From: Thermosporothrix hazakensis
GTDB lineage: Bacteria > Chloroflexota > Ktedonobacteria > Ktedonobacterales > Ktedonobacteraceae
Direction: 5' to 3'
DNA: 64,000 nucleotides
NCBI RefSeq assembly: GCF_003253565.1
Contig: NZ_QKUF01000023.1
Coordinates: forward strand, 1-64,000
Made by a program: the position numbers and the translations under genes. The notes beneath the pieces are model-generated. The model ran no database searches, was not told where the DNA came from, and worked only from the letters and a program-made list of their open reading frames with translations. Below, one piece after another: positions 51,931 through 61,040 of the stretch. Numbering within the stretch: the stretch's first letter is position 1; each line of letters opens with the position of its first letter.

Positions 51931-53241
51931 CTATGCCTGCCGGAGCAGCAACGCCGACAGAAACGAGAGAATGGACATGATAACAATAAAGAGCGCGATA
52001 GAGGTGAAAAAGGTGGAATCGGTAGACTGCGAACCGGCGATCAGCGAGGTTGCCAGAATCGGGGTCGGGCCGCCGGCGGTTAACGAGGCCAGTTGATAGC
52101 CCAGAGTGGCGCCACTGTAGCGAAGGCGTGTCTCGAAGCAGGAGACGATCAGGGCGGCCTGGGGTCCATAGAGCCAGGCAATGCAGAGGCCCAGCGAGAG
52201 CACGAATGCAGTGACGATCAGCCAGGGGTTGAGGCTTTGCAGCAGGAGAAAATACGGAAACGCGAAGACGCCCATCAGCAGCGAGCCGAGCGCGTACCAG
52301 CGCCTGCGCCCGACGTGGTCCGAGAGCAGCGCGAAGAGCGGAATTGTAATCAGGGCGACCAGGGAGGCGATGGCAAGAAAGAAATAGATCTGTTCGGGTG
52401 AGAGCGATGATGTTTGCCCGAGATAGGTAAAGGTAAAGGTGGTGAAGATGTAGAACGGCGCGTTTTCGCCTGAGCGCAGCAGGGTGCAGAGGAGAATGGG
52501 CCGCCAGTAGCGCCGAATGACCTCCAGCAGCGGTGATGAGGCAATCTGCTTGCTGGCCAGGAGCTGGACGAAGGGCGGCGTCTCCGGGATGCGCAGGCGG
52601 ATGTAGAGCCCGATGGTCAGCAGGATAGTGCTGAGCAGAAAGGGCACGCGCCACCCGATCGCTGTGAATGCCTCGTCGGGGTAGAGATGCCGAAAAACGA
52701 TGGCGGAGATGGTCGAGAGCAACAGCCCGATCGGAACACCAACCTGTGCCCAGCTTCCCCAGAACGCGCGGTGTTTCTCGTCGCCGTGTTCCAGCGAGAG
52801 GAGAACCGACCCGCTCCACTCGCCTCCCAGGCCAATTCCCTGCAAAAAGCGGAGCAATCCCAGACCGATGGGAGCCAGCAGGCCGATGCGCTGATAATCA
52901 GGTAGTACGCCGATCAGCATTGAGGAGAAGCCAATCAGCAGGAGCGTCATAACCAGCGTCGACTTGCGCCCGATCCGATCGCCAAAGATGCTGAAGAAGG
53001 CGCCTCCGATCGGGCGAGCGACGAAGCCCACAAAGTTTGTGGTAAAGGCGGCAATGATTGCTGAATAGGGGTCCAGCGTCGGGAAGAAGAGACGCGGAAA
53101 GATAGTTGCTGAGAAAAAGGCATACAGGAAGAAGTCATACCATACAAGGGCGGTGCCAAGTGAGCAGGCACAGATCACAGGGAACATATGACGCTGCGAT
53201 TGTATGGTACGGAGAAAAGCGGGGATATTCCAGAATATCAT
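51931..53241 (-). CDS. MHS-family MFS transporter, second copy
   Basis: 436 residues. The same signatures as the previous transporter appear: SLGTALVWYDFFLYAFFSAT, SIFGDRIGRKSTLVM, RFLQGIGLGGEWSGSVLLSL. WLYGPQAALI and RLRYSGATLGYQLA in the second half are also shared, so the two are paralogues in convergent orientation. A WYDFF Trp replaces the usual Glu-Trp (E-W) of helix 1 with V-W, a change at a charged position that may alter substrate or coupling. ATG 53241 follows AAAGGAGG. Upstream is the divergent sensor kinase operon, which may regulate it. Confidence 0.9.
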   Translation of the reverse strand: MIFWNIPAFLRTIQSQRHMFPVICACSLGTALVWYDFFLYAFFSATIFPRLFFPTLDPYSAIIAAFTTNFVGFVARPIGGAFFSIFGDRIGRKSTLVMTLLLIGFSSMLIGVLPDYQRIGLLAPIGLGLLRFLQGIGLGGEWSGSVLLSLEHGDEKHRAFWGSWAQVGVPIGLLLSTISAIVFRHLYPDEAFTAIGWRVPFLLSTILLTIGLYIRLRIPETPPFVQLLASKQIASSPLLEVIRRYWRPILLCTLLRSGENAPFYIFTTFTFTYLGQTSSLSPEQIYFFLAIASLVALITIPLFALLSDHVGRRRWYALGSLLMGVFAFPYFLLLQSLNPWLIVTAFVLSLGLCIAWLYGPQAALIVSCFETRLRYSGATLGYQLASLTAGGPTPILATSLIAGSQSTDSTFFTSIALFIVIMSILSFLSALLLRQA

Positions 53242-53352
53242 TGACCCTCCTTTTTGCGGAGAACTGGCAATAAATAAGGTACAATAGATGCTATTATAAA
53301 CGATATTCTAAAAGCATGCAGATAGCACGATTCGCTTGAGAATGAGGATAGC

Positions 53353-55167
53353 ATGTTGCACATTCTGGAACGACGCATTAATCTCCAACTCCTGATTTTC
53401 TACAGCCTGTTTGTTCTTCCGTTGCTCCTGGGCGGCATTGAGATTTATTTCTTCCTGCGCGATACTCTGGAAAAAGACGCGCTCCAAACGGATCGCCTGC
53501 TTGCACGACTGGTCGCGCTTGAGGTCGAGGCAACCGACGCGAAGACGAGACGCTCACCACAGGCCATGACGGATCGCCTGCTTGTACTGCGCCGTCGGCT
53601 GGCAGAGGATGGTGATATCTCGATCTGGCTGCTTGATAAAGGAGGACGACCGATTGCGTCTGTGGATGGGCAAGCCGCCCCGCATCTGGATACATATAGT
53701 TCTGCTCCGGTTGCGGGAACATCCTGGATGGTCTTTGTACAGCGCCCGACAGCTTCGGCGCACACGGTGATCATCAGCTTTCAGAATAGCCTCTTCATCG
53801 CGCTTGTCATGCTTATTGTGGGCGCAAGCTGTTTCTGGTTCGTGGCGTATGGGTGGGTGATCGGACCACTGACGCGGCTGGCAAAAGCCGTCTCGCTGAT
53901 TCGCCCGGACCAGACAACCCGCGTAACCGATGGGCCATTGCTGGAAAAGGAGCGGGGCCGTGTTGATGAGATCGGGCAGTTGATCAGCGCTCTTTCCACG
54001 ATGGAGGATGAGATTCATACGCTGTTCCGACAGAGTGATCAGGAGAGTCAGGCACGACTCCATACGCTGGAAGCGATCATGAGCAGCCTTGAGGACAGCG
54101 TTTTGCTGGAAGACCCGGACGGACAGATTGTCTACGCGAATCGGAGTTTTTACCGGCTGGTAGGCTTGCCTGCTGGAAGTACGACGACGGGGCTCACCGA
54201 GCGGTTGTATGCCATGCTGGAAGATCCTCGAAGCTACACGGAAGCCTTGCAACGGGCCGAAGAGCGTAGCGGCCCACAGCGGTTCGATTTCCGGGTGCGC
54301 GGTTTCTATAATCGGGTTGGGCAGTTCGTGCAGAGGAGCCGCCAGCTACGGATGCGCCTGTTCTATGTGTATGATCTCGCCGGGCAGCTCATCGGGCGGG
54401 GCAAGATTCTGCACGATGTGACACAGCAGAACGACGCCGAACAGATCAAGCGAAACCTGCTCGCGATTATCTCGCATGAGCTGCGCACGCCTCTGACCAC
54501 GATGAAAGGCTATGCGACCAGTCTGCTGGAAACTGATGTTGAAATGGATGAGGCGCTCAAGCTTGAGTTCCTGCAAGGCATCGTAACCGAGGGCGATCAT
54601 ATGGCAGAGATTATCACGAGTCTGCTGGACATGTCGCAGCTTGAGGCCGGGACACTCAAGCTCTCGCCCTCTTTCGGCTCGCTGGAAGCGCTGCTTGACG
54701 AGGTGCTCGACAATCCGCGCTATCAGCGGGTTGAGCTTCAGCTTGAGCCGGGGCTTCCGTGGCTTTATGTCGATCAGAAGCGTATCGAGGTCGTGCTGCA
54801 TAACCTGCTGGAAAACGCGCTTCGTTATGCAGGAGAGCAGGCGCGCGTTGAGATCAGGGCCCACGCTCAGGCAGAGGAGCAGGACGGTAGACCGGCGGGC
54901 CTCTATCTCAGCGTGATCGATGATGGGCACGGTATTCCGCTGGAGCAAAGGGAGCGAATCTTTGAGAGCTTTTATCAGATTGATAGCGGACATCGGCGCA
55001 GCAGCAAAGGGGTCGGGCTCGGTCTGGCGCTCTGTCGCGGGATTGTGGAGGCGCATGGAGGCGCGATCTGGGCGGCGGATCGTGCGGATGGAAAGCCCGG
55101 AGCGACCTTTCATATCTATTTCCCGCCGCGTCTGTTGCGACCGCGCCCGGTCAACGTTGAGGACTGA
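53353..55167 (+). CDS. Sensor histidine kinase
   Basis: 604 residues. Transmembrane helices at about 10-33 and 140-165 enclose a short extracytoplasmic sensor. A HAMP domain with WVIGPLTRLAKAV follows. A PAS domain is at about 230-350 (DGQIVYANRSFYRLVG), then HisKA with ISHELRTPLTTMKGYAT (phospho-accepting His near 376), and HATPase with NLLENALRYAG, DDGHGIP, GVGLGLALC. It phosphorylates the response regulator encoded 12 bases downstream. Signal unknown. Divergent transporter at 51931 and downstream hydroxybutyrate-dehydrogenase-like gene hint at organic-acid sensing. Confidence 0.93.
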   Translation: MLHILERRINLQLLIFYSLFVLPLLLGGIEIYFFLRDTLEKDALQTDRLLARLVALEVEATDAKTRRSPQAMTDRLLVLRRRLAEDGDISIWLLDKGGRPIASVDGQAAPHLDTYSSAPVAGTSWMVFVQRPTASAHTVIISFQNSLFIALVMLIVGASCFWFVAYGWVIGPLTRLAKAVSLIRPDQTTRVTDGPLLEKERGRVDEIGQLISALSTMEDEIHTLFRQSDQESQARLHTLEAIMSSLEDSVLLEDPDGQIVYANRSFYRLVGLPAGSTTTGLTERLYAMLEDPRSYTEALQRAEERSGPQRFDFRVRGFYNRVGQFVQRSRQLRMRLFYVYDLAGQLIGRGKILHDVTQQNDAEQIKRNLLAIISHELRTPLTTMKGYATSLLETDVEMDEALKLEFLQGIVTEGDHMAEIITSLLDMSQLEAGTLKLSPSFGSLEALLDEVLDNPRYQRVELQLEPGLPWLYVDQKRIEVVLHNLLENALRYAGEQARVEIRAHAQAEEQDGRPAGLYLSVIDDGHGIPLEQRERIFESFYQIDSGHRRSSKGVGLGLALCRGIVEAHGGAIWAADRADGKPGATFHIYFPPRLLRPRPVNVED

Positions 55168-55179
55168 AGGAGGTTCTCT

Positions 55180-55899
55180 GTGCTACACGACAAACATATT
55201 CTCGTTGTTGACGATGAGCCCGGCATCCTGGATTTCATCAAGAAGAATCTGGAAATGCGCTCGTTTCAGGTCTCGCTTGCCAGTAACGGGCTGGAAGCGC
55301 TTGACCTCTTTATGCGCAACACCTTTGCCTTGATCGTGCTGGATGTCATGATGCCGGTGATGGATGGCCTGGAGGTCTGTCGGCGCATCAGGCAGAGTAG
55401 CACCGTGCCTATTATCGTCTTAACGGCCCTCGGTGAGGAGTCGGATAAGATCACTGCGCTGGATCTGGGCGCCGATGACTATTTAACCAAGCCATTTGGC
55501 GTCGGGGAGCTGCTGGCACGGATTCGAGCCGTTTTGCGTCGAAACCACTGGGCCGACACGCCGCCCTCGGTCAAGAGGCTCCGCTTAAAAGAGATCGAGA
55601 TTGATTTCGAGCAACAGCGCGTCTGGCGCAACGGGACGCTGGTTAAGCTCTCGCCGACGGAGTTCGGGCTGCTGCAAACGCTGGCGCTGAACCCGGGCAA
55701 GCTCTTTACCCATGAGGCGCTGCTGCGGCGAGTCTGGGGGCCGGAGTATCGTAAAGAGCATGAATATCTTCGGGTGTATATCGGTCGCTTGCGGCGCAAA
55801 CTGGAAGCCGACCCCTCACACCCGCGCTATTTCGTCACTGAACCGGGAGTTGGATACTATCTTGCCTGTCAGGATGAAGAAAGGAGAAGAGCAGAATGA
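55180..55899 (+). CDS. OmpR/KdpE-family response regulator
   Basis: 239 residues, GTG start behind GAAGGAGG. The receiver domain has DDEP, phospho-acceptor D55 in VLDVMMP, Thr and Lys in LTALG and LTKPFG. The winged-helix output domain includes LSPTEFGLLQTLALNPGKLF and VYIGRLRRKLEAD. The gene sits between its kinase and an SDR whose start overlaps its stop (ATGA). Confidence 0.94.
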   Translation: MLHDKHILVVDDEPGILDFIKKNLEMRSFQVSLASNGLEALDLFMRNTFALIVLDVMMPVMDGLEVCRRIRQSSTVPIIVLTALGEESDKITALDLGADDYLTKPFGVGELLARIRAVLRRNHWADTPPSVKRLRLKEIEIDFEQQRVWRNGTLVKLSPTEFGLLQTLALNPGKLFTHEALLRRVWGPEYRKEHEYLRVYIGRLRRKLEADPSHPRYFVTEPGVGYYLACQDEERRRAE

Positions 55900-56666
55900 A
55901 GAGTCTGGAAGGAAAGGTAGCGCTGGTGACTGGCGCTGCTTCCGGGATTGGTTTAGCGGTCGCCCGTGATCTCGCGCAACAGGGCGTGCGAGTGACGCTC
56001 TGTGATCTGGATGCGGAGGCGGGCCAGCGCGAGGCAGATGCATTGCCAAACGCTCGCTTCTGTCGCGCCAATCTTGCACGTAAAGAAGAGCTTGACCGGC
56101 TCGTTCAGGAGACGCTGGAGGCCGAGGGACAGATAGATATTCTGGTGAATAATGCGGGCCTTCAGCACGTTGCGCCGATTACCGAGTTTCCTGAGGAGAA
56201 ATGGCGCTCTATCATCGAGGTGATGCTGACTGCCCCTTTTTTGCTGACTCAGGCGGTGCTTCCTTCAATGTATGAGCGGAAATGGGGCCGAATTATCAAC
56301 ATTGGTTCAGTACATTCGTTGCGGGCATCGGCGTTCAAGTCCGCGTATGTTGCCGCGAAGCACGGGCTGCTCGGGCTTACGCGTGTGACGGCGCTGGAAG
56401 CCGCCCCATATGGCGTGACCTGTAACCTGATCTGCCCTTCTTATGTACGTACGCCGCTGGTGGAAAAGCAGATCAAGAGTCAGGCGGCGGTTCACCATAT
56501 TCCAGAGGAGGAAGTTGTTGAGAAAGTGATGGTTGCGGAGGGAGCAATCAAACGGCTGTTAGAGCCGGAAGAGGTGGCGCAGCTTGTGACCTATCTCTGT
56601 TCGGATGCGGCCTCGGCTATTACCGGGAGCTCCCAGGTGATTGACTGCGGCTGGACTGCCCATTGA
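55896..56666 (+). CDS. 3-hydroxybutyrate-dehydrogenase-like SDR
   Basis: 256 residues, the standard length. TGAASGIG cofactor loop, CDLDAEAG after beta-2 (NAD+), NNAGLQHVAPI, catalytic Ser-Tyr-Lys in GSVHSLRASAFKSAYVAAKH, and LICPSYVRTPLVEKQI with ITGSSQVIDCGWTAH. The segments NNAGLQHV, SAFKSAYVAAKHG and RTPLVExQI are characteristic of D-3-hydroxybutyrate dehydrogenases in polyhydroxybutyrate use. A single difference is CGW in place of DGGW near the end. It overlaps the response regulator by four bases, so expression is coupled to the two-component system. Confidence 0.87.
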   Translation: MKSLEGKVALVTGAASGIGLAVARDLAQQGVRVTLCDLDAEAGQREADALPNARFCRANLARKEELDRLVQETLEAEGQIDILVNNAGLQHVAPITEFPEEKWRSIIEVMLTAPFLLTQAVLPSMYERKWGRIINIGSVHSLRASAFKSAYVAAKHGLLGLTRVTALEAAPYGVTCNLICPSYVRTPLVEKQIKSQAAVHHIPEEEVVEKVMVAEGAIKRLLEPEEVAQLVTYLCSDAASAITGSSQVIDCGWTAH

Positions 56667-56892
56667 GCGAGCTGCCGGGAAGGTGGCGACCAGAAGGGAG
56701 GGAGGACGAGAACGTGTACTATGCTCGTTTTCGTTCTTCTTCTTCCCTTTGGGGGATGATAGTACTGGAAAGGGAGAATGCTTACAAAGTATGAAGGATG
56801 TATGACCTCCTTGAGAGGATAGAATATGTTCCATTCGAGACGGGGATATTGAGAGACAGCCCGGGGATAGATAATCAGCAAAGGCGTATGCA

Positions 56893-57715
56893 ATGCAAAA
56901 ATTTGTCGCATGGATTGTGAAATATTGCTACCCCCGCGCGTGGCGCGAACAATACGAGCGGGAATTGCTGACGGCGTTGAGAATGCAGCCCGTGAGCCTG
57001 CGGACACTCATCAATCTCTTTGGGGGCTGTCTGATGGCGCATCTCATGCATCCAGGCATCTGTTATTGAAGAACAGATTGGCTTCAATAGCCCTGTTTCT
57101 GAGATCGTTTTCCCGGGCGTTCACCTTCTTCTTTATCTGAGAAACATGGCAGACAACGTTCATTTTCATGCCGCTGGCCTCCTCACCGTGGCATTGGCTC
57201 GACGTCTTTGCGAGGCTGCTCATTGTATTGGTGCCTCTTTTCCTTGCCGCTCGCTTCTTTCTGGACAGGATGCAGAAGAATGTGGCAAAGACCGGAGAGA
57301 AGGCGGTTACTGGTTCCTGCGCTTCTTGCGTGCTTGGCCTTGCCCTGTTTTTCCCCTATCCGGCGCTGATTGCTCTCTCTTCTCCCGCAGTATGGTGAGG
57401 CGGGGAAGACGGAACATCGCGCTTCTGATTGTTGGTTTGCAGGTGGTGCTTCCTATCAGTCTCTTTGGTTTTCGCCTGCTGACCACTCCTGCATGGGATT
57501 GGTGGGACCCTATCGCGTTTGGTATTGGGGGCGCTCGTAGGCTTTCTCCCATTTATGAGCGTGGAAACATTGCTGTTCCTGCTGGCGCTTCAGAAAAAGA
57601 TACGTCGGGCTCCATTTCGTTTGCTGCTTTCCCTGTTCTCCGTTGTGACGGCGCTTATGGCAGTGCTTCTGTTGCTCTTCGCCGCCCGCGATATCGTCTA
57701 CTGGACGCATGAAGT
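56893..57715 (+). pseudogene. Membrane protein, several frameshifts
   Basis: An intact frame from ATG 56893 to TGA 57067 encodes 58 residues, WIVKYCYPRAWREQYERELL..., the typical cytoplasmic start of permease-prefix-like membrane proteins. Afterwards hydrophobic helices continue in other frames: NRLASIALFLRSFSR (near 57070), DVFARLLIVLVPLFLAARFF (near 57210), NIALLIVGLQVVLPIS (near 57412) and ALMAVLLLLFAARDI (near 57655). Several shifts and stops separate them, so the full protein is lost. The short first frame might still be translated. Confidence 0.6.
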
Positions 57716-57724
57716 CCCGAGGAG

Positions 57725-57750
57725 GCCCGAAGGTCCCTCGGGCTTTGTGC
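57725..57750 (+). terminator. Hairpin with T-rich end
   Basis: GCCCGA (57725-57730) pairs with TCGGGC (57738-57743), followed by TTTGTG; a remnant terminator of the decayed gene, also near the 3' end of the DrrB-like gene. Confidence 0.5.
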
Positions 57751-57754
57751 TGCT

Positions 57755-58603
57755 TTACCGTACCTTTTTGTTGCGATAGAAGTACATGGTGAGCGGCGCG
57801 AACAGGATGATCAACACAGCACAGACCAGCAAGACCCGGGCAATCTGATCAACGGTAGAGGTGCCATGCATCAGCCCGCGCGTCGCTGTCACCAGATGGC
57901 TGATCGGGTTCAGGTTAACGGCCACCTGCAACCAGACCGGCATGGTTTTTGGGTCCACAAAGATATTGCTCCCGAATGTGAAGATGAACATGATCATAGA
58001 ACTGATACCCATGACCGAGTTCGGGGTGGGAAGGATCAGGCCGAGTGCTGTCCAGATCCAGCTCAAGCTGAATGAGAATGTGAGGATCAGGAGGACCGCC
58101 AGCAAGACCCCTGGCACACCGCCATCTGGCCGAAATCCCATTATCAGCCCCAGAATGATGACCATCAGCGCCGCGATAGAGTAGCGTACAGCATCGCCTA
58201 GCAGCGCTCCGACGATTGTGGCCGGCCCCCAGATGGGCATAGAACGGAAGCGATCAAAGATGCCCTTCGATATATCTGTATTGAGGGTAAAGCCCGTGTA
58301 CATAGTGATCATGGTGACCGTCTGGACCAGAATGCCCGGCAGGAAGAGATGAAGATACTCACCTGTCGAGCCTGCTAAGGCCCCACCAAACATGTAGGTG
58401 AAGATGAGCGTCAGCATTGCGGGAAAGGCCGTGACATCGAAAAGCTGCATGGGCACGTGCTTGATCTTGAGCAACGCACGCCAGCCAAACAGAAGCGAGG
58501 CGGTCAACGCGCTGGCACCGCGGGGGCGAGCGCTGCTTGCGAGCGCTGCATGCAACTTCTGGTTATCGATGCGAGCCAGTGGGCTTGTTTGCGTGATGCT
58601 CAT
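57755..58603 (-). CDS. DrrB-type ABC-2 permease
   Basis: 282 residues with six membrane helices. The order fits daunorubicin-resistance-type permeases: [40 protein letters not shown], then [19 protein letters not shown], the coupling helix, and the later EMPLWLQ-like element [20 protein letters not shown]. Translation starts inside the stop of the ATPase gene (ATGA), so the two are coupled. Confidence 0.9.
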   Translation of the reverse strand: MSITQTSPLARIDNQKLHAALASSARPRGASALTASLLFGWRALLKIKHVPMQLFDVTAFPAMLTLIFTYMFGGALAGSTGEYLHLFLPGILVQTVTMITMYTGFTLNTDISKGIFDRFRSMPIWGPATIVGALLGDAVRYSIAALMVIILGLIMGFRPDGGVPGVLLAVLLILTFSFSLSWIWTALGLILPTPNSVMGISSMIMFIFTFGSNIFVDPKTMPVWLQVAVNLNPISHLVTATRGLMHGTSTVDQIARVLLVCAVLIILFAPLTMYFYRNKKVR

Positions 58604-59574
58604 TGTGGTTCCTCCTCTGTTGGGGTGGCCTCATGCCCTGTCAGGGACAGGAAGACTTCATCAAGACTGGGCTGACCGAGCGAAAAGTCACTCAGCTCAA
58701 TGCCCGCATGGAGCAGCGTTGTTAAGGCTTCTGTTGCCCTTTCAGGGGCCGAAACGCGCGCTGAGAGAGCGGTGGCGTCGGCTTCAAGATGTGGCGTGAC
58801 ATCGAGGACGCGGGTCAGCAGTTGCTCTGCTGCGGCTCGCTGCTCGGCTTTATGGAGTCGGATATGCAGTATCCCGGAGCCAACAGAGGCTTTCAGTTCT
58901 CCACTGGTTCCTTCGGCAATGATCTTGCCATGATCGATGACCGCAATGCGGTCTGCCAGGCGGTCGGCCTCTTCGAGGTACTGGGTGGTGAGGAGAATGG
59001 TTGTGCCCGCAGAGACAAGGGCGCTGACGATATCCCAGACCTGATTGCGGCTACGTGGATCAAGTCCGGTGGTCGGCTCGTCGAGAAAGAGCAGATCCGG
59101 GGTGACAACGAGGCTGGCGGCGATATCAAGCCGACGCCGCATCCCGCCCGAGTATTTGCTGACCAGACGATCGGCTGCCTCATCCAGACCGAAGACCGAG
59201 AGCAGTTCCGCGGCTCGCGCTCTGGCATCCGTTCGTGAATATCCAAGCAAGCGGGAAATGAGGATAAGGTTTTCTCGCCCGGTCAGCTCTTCGTCGACGG
59301 CGGCAAATTGTCCGGTGAGGCTGATGCGGCGGCGTACAGCTTCAACCTCCCGTCGCACATCATGCCCGAATATTTCAACGGTGCCGGAATCCGCGTGCAG
59401 CAGGGTCGCGAGAATGCGAATGGTTGTTGTTTTGCCCGCACCATTTGGCCCGAGGAGCGCGAAGACGGTTCCCCGCTCGACGTGTAGATCGACACCTTTT
59501 AAGACCTCTGTCTTCCCGTACGCCTTTCGTACGTCTCGTACTTCGATAGCGTGAGTCGTGTGTATCACAAGCAT
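58600..59574 (-). CDS. DrrA-type ABC ATPase
   Basis: 324 residues. Walker [14 protein letters not shown]-loop [18 protein letters not shown] (the DrrA-type Q-x-x-x-x-D/E-x-x-LTGRENL signature), ABC signature [12 protein letters not shown], Walker [19 protein letters not shown]-loop-equivalent Gln in [11 protein letters not shown]. The C-terminal domain ends [20 protein letters not shown], as in DrrA. The start ATG 59574 is close to the AGGAAGGA site; GTG 59568 is an alternative with better spacing. With DrrB it forms a drug or antibiotic exporter. Confidence 0.92.
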   Translation of the reverse strand: MLVIHTTHAIEVRDVRKAYGKTEVLKGVDLHVERGTVFALLGPNGAGKTTTIRILATLLHADSGTVEIFGHDVRREVEAVRRRISLTGQFAAVDEELTGRENLILISRLLGYSRTDARARAAELLSVFGLDEAADRLVSKYSGGMRRRLDIAASLVVTPDLLFLDEPTTGLDPRSRNQVWDIVSALVSAGTTILLTTQYLEEADRLADRIAVIDHGKIIAEGTSGELKASVGSGILHIRLHKAEQRAAAEQLLTRVLDVTPHLEADATALSARVSAPERATEALTTLLHAGIELSDFSLGQPSLDEVFLSLTGHEATPTEEEPQ

Positions 59575-59767
59575 TCCTTCCTGATTTATTTCATTGAGAG
59601 TGCTTGTTGTATTATACGCGACCCAGGCGGAGAAAACTTCTTCGATTTTGCTCTATGCAGGCATTTTCGCTTCCCGAGGAGAGAACACGCTAAGGCGCTT
59701 CCGGTGGTGTGTTAACGATCGGAATCGTTGTTTGCTTCTTCTTCCTGCCTGTGTTTTAGCGCTTCCT

Positions 59768-60277
59768 TCAGCCATCGGGGCGCTTTCTCGATTGGTGCTG
59801 CTTCTCTTCTCGCGTCAGGCGCTCAGCCCGCTCATACTGCTGTTGCAAGGAAGGGACGTTGTACTCCTGTCGTTCGGCATCGGTGGTCGCGGGGTCTACA
59901 TCCCAGAGGCGATAGCGCGTGCCATTCGAGGTAAATTGCGTACCGTATTTTTGCGGTTTCCCTTGATACATCAGCCAGCGATCCAGCGAGGCGGCAATAA
60001 GCCAGCGGGCCCGTGCAAAGCCCCGCGACGCAGACTTCTGCGCCAGCTCGTGTGCTTGCCAGATGTCGTCAAGCGTCTCGCCATGCTGAAAGATCATCGC
60101 GGCATGATAAAAGTCTTCTGGGGCCTGTAGCGCTCCTTGCGCAATCAATTCGGTCACACGTTGGCGTCGTTTGGCGTCGTTTTCGCGTAGCTGTTTGTAC
60201 GCGGGAGTGCCGAACTCAGGATGCTGTTTGCGCTCTGCCTGATCCGTCTCAAAAAGGGATTGTAGCTCCTTGTGCAT
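59768..60277 (-). CDS. DUF6624-like protein
   Basis: 169 residues from ATG 60277, preceded by AAGGAGAC. The order DQAERKQ, then NDAKRRQRVTELI, EDFYHAAMIFQHGE and AHELAQKSASRGFARARWL looks like the DUF6624 layout (D-Q-x-x-R, N-x-x-R, A-x-x-QH). Its Gln/His residues suggest a small enzymatic or binding fold, but the function is unknown. Charged C-terminal tail. Confidence 0.7.
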   Translation of the reverse strand: MHKELQSLFETDQAERKQHPEFGTPAYKQLRENDAKRRQRVTELIAQGALQAPEDFYHAAMIFQHGETLDDIWQAHELAQKSASRGFARARWLIAASLDRWLMYQGKPQKYGTQFTSNGTRYRLWDVDPATTDAERQEYNVPSLQQQYERAERLTREEKQHQSRKRPDG

Positions 60278-60454
60278 GCTTTGTCTCCTTCTTTCCATAG
60301 AGATGCCAATACATCACAGATGCCATTTCCTTATTTGAGATTATATCATGTATCCTCAGGGGAACTTGTGGTAGAATGCTATCTCCGATTGATGCCGCTG
60401 GGAAGAAAATAGAGTGGAACTATGGCTCGAACAGAGTGAGCATCATTGAGGGAT

Positions 60455-60595
60455 ATGCATAGCTATACGACGCTGCTCCCGCTGTCGACAGCGACGATTC
60501 GCCGAATGCAGGCCGCGATCAAACCGTATCCTTTTGAGCGGCTCTATGCTGCCTGGTTTGGCCGCGACATCAAAGCGAATACTGCAGGTGCTTGA
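60455..60595 (+). pseudogene. C-terminal fragment of MBL-fold metallo-hydrolase
   Basis: Forty-six codons: LLPLSTATIRRMQAAIKPYP, FERLYAAWFGRDIKANT. The pattern LPLS-x-x-x-(V/I)-RRM-x-x-x-I-x-P-(Y/F)-PFER-(L/I)-Y-x-x-W-G matches the last helices of metallo-beta-lactamase-fold hydrolases. The catalytic HxHxDH part is absent, and an in-frame stop precedes the fragment at 60437. Confidence 0.55.
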
Positions 60596-60658
60596 AGAGG
60601 CCCGGTAACAATCGAGAGCGGGTGAAGCGGGGCAATCCGTTCACCTGCCCTTAACAAA

Positions 60659-60950
60659 CTATGCCAGATTCCGCACATATGTTCCCATCTCCATGAGTAC
60701 CTGCAAGATATGCTGTACCATCTCTGAGTGCGAGAGCCCCTTTTTATCAAGACACCACTTGATTGCGGTGCCGCAGATAGCCCAACTTATCGCGGGGGCG
60801 ATCGTTTCCCTCCGCACTCCGGGATCGGTTATGGCGGTTTGTTTGAGCCAGCGAAGCAGGATCACCTCGACCTCTTCCTGTACGATTCGTTCCACTTTGT
60901 AGAGGTTATCCGGGTCACAGCGGCTATAAAACTCATTCAAAGAGGAAGCC
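60659..60950 (-). pseudogene. C-terminal fragment of TetR-family repressor
   Basis: The minus strand reads LYKVERIVQEEVEVILLRWL, then RRETIAPAISWAICGTAIKW, as in the ligand-binding helices of TetR proteins (AISWAIxGxA is typical). The frame continues upstream through the thrC-like promoter, but without a helix-turn-helix domain. The DNA-binding half is lost. It is convergent with the MBL fragment at 60455. Confidence 0.6.
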
Positions 60951-60990
60951 GTCATTTCAGGTAAAGGGGACTTGTTTTTCTTGTGCCAAA

Positions 60991-61023
60991 ATTGTATACA
61001 ATAAGAAAGAAATTGTATACAAT
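60991..61023 (+). promoter_or_regulatory. Twin GntR-type operators overlapping the promoter
   Basis: Two identical 12-bp palindromes ATTGTATACAAT at 60991-61002 and 61012-61023, exactly 21 bases apart centre to centre (two helical turns). They overlap a plausible -35 TTGTAT (60992-60997), an 18-base spacer and -10 TATACA (61016-61021), so a bound dimer pair would block RNA polymerase. TTGTATACAA-like sites are typical of FCD-type GntR repressors, and the last gene of the operon encodes one. Confidence 0.8.
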
Positions 61024-61040
61024 CGGAAAAGGGAGAGCCC

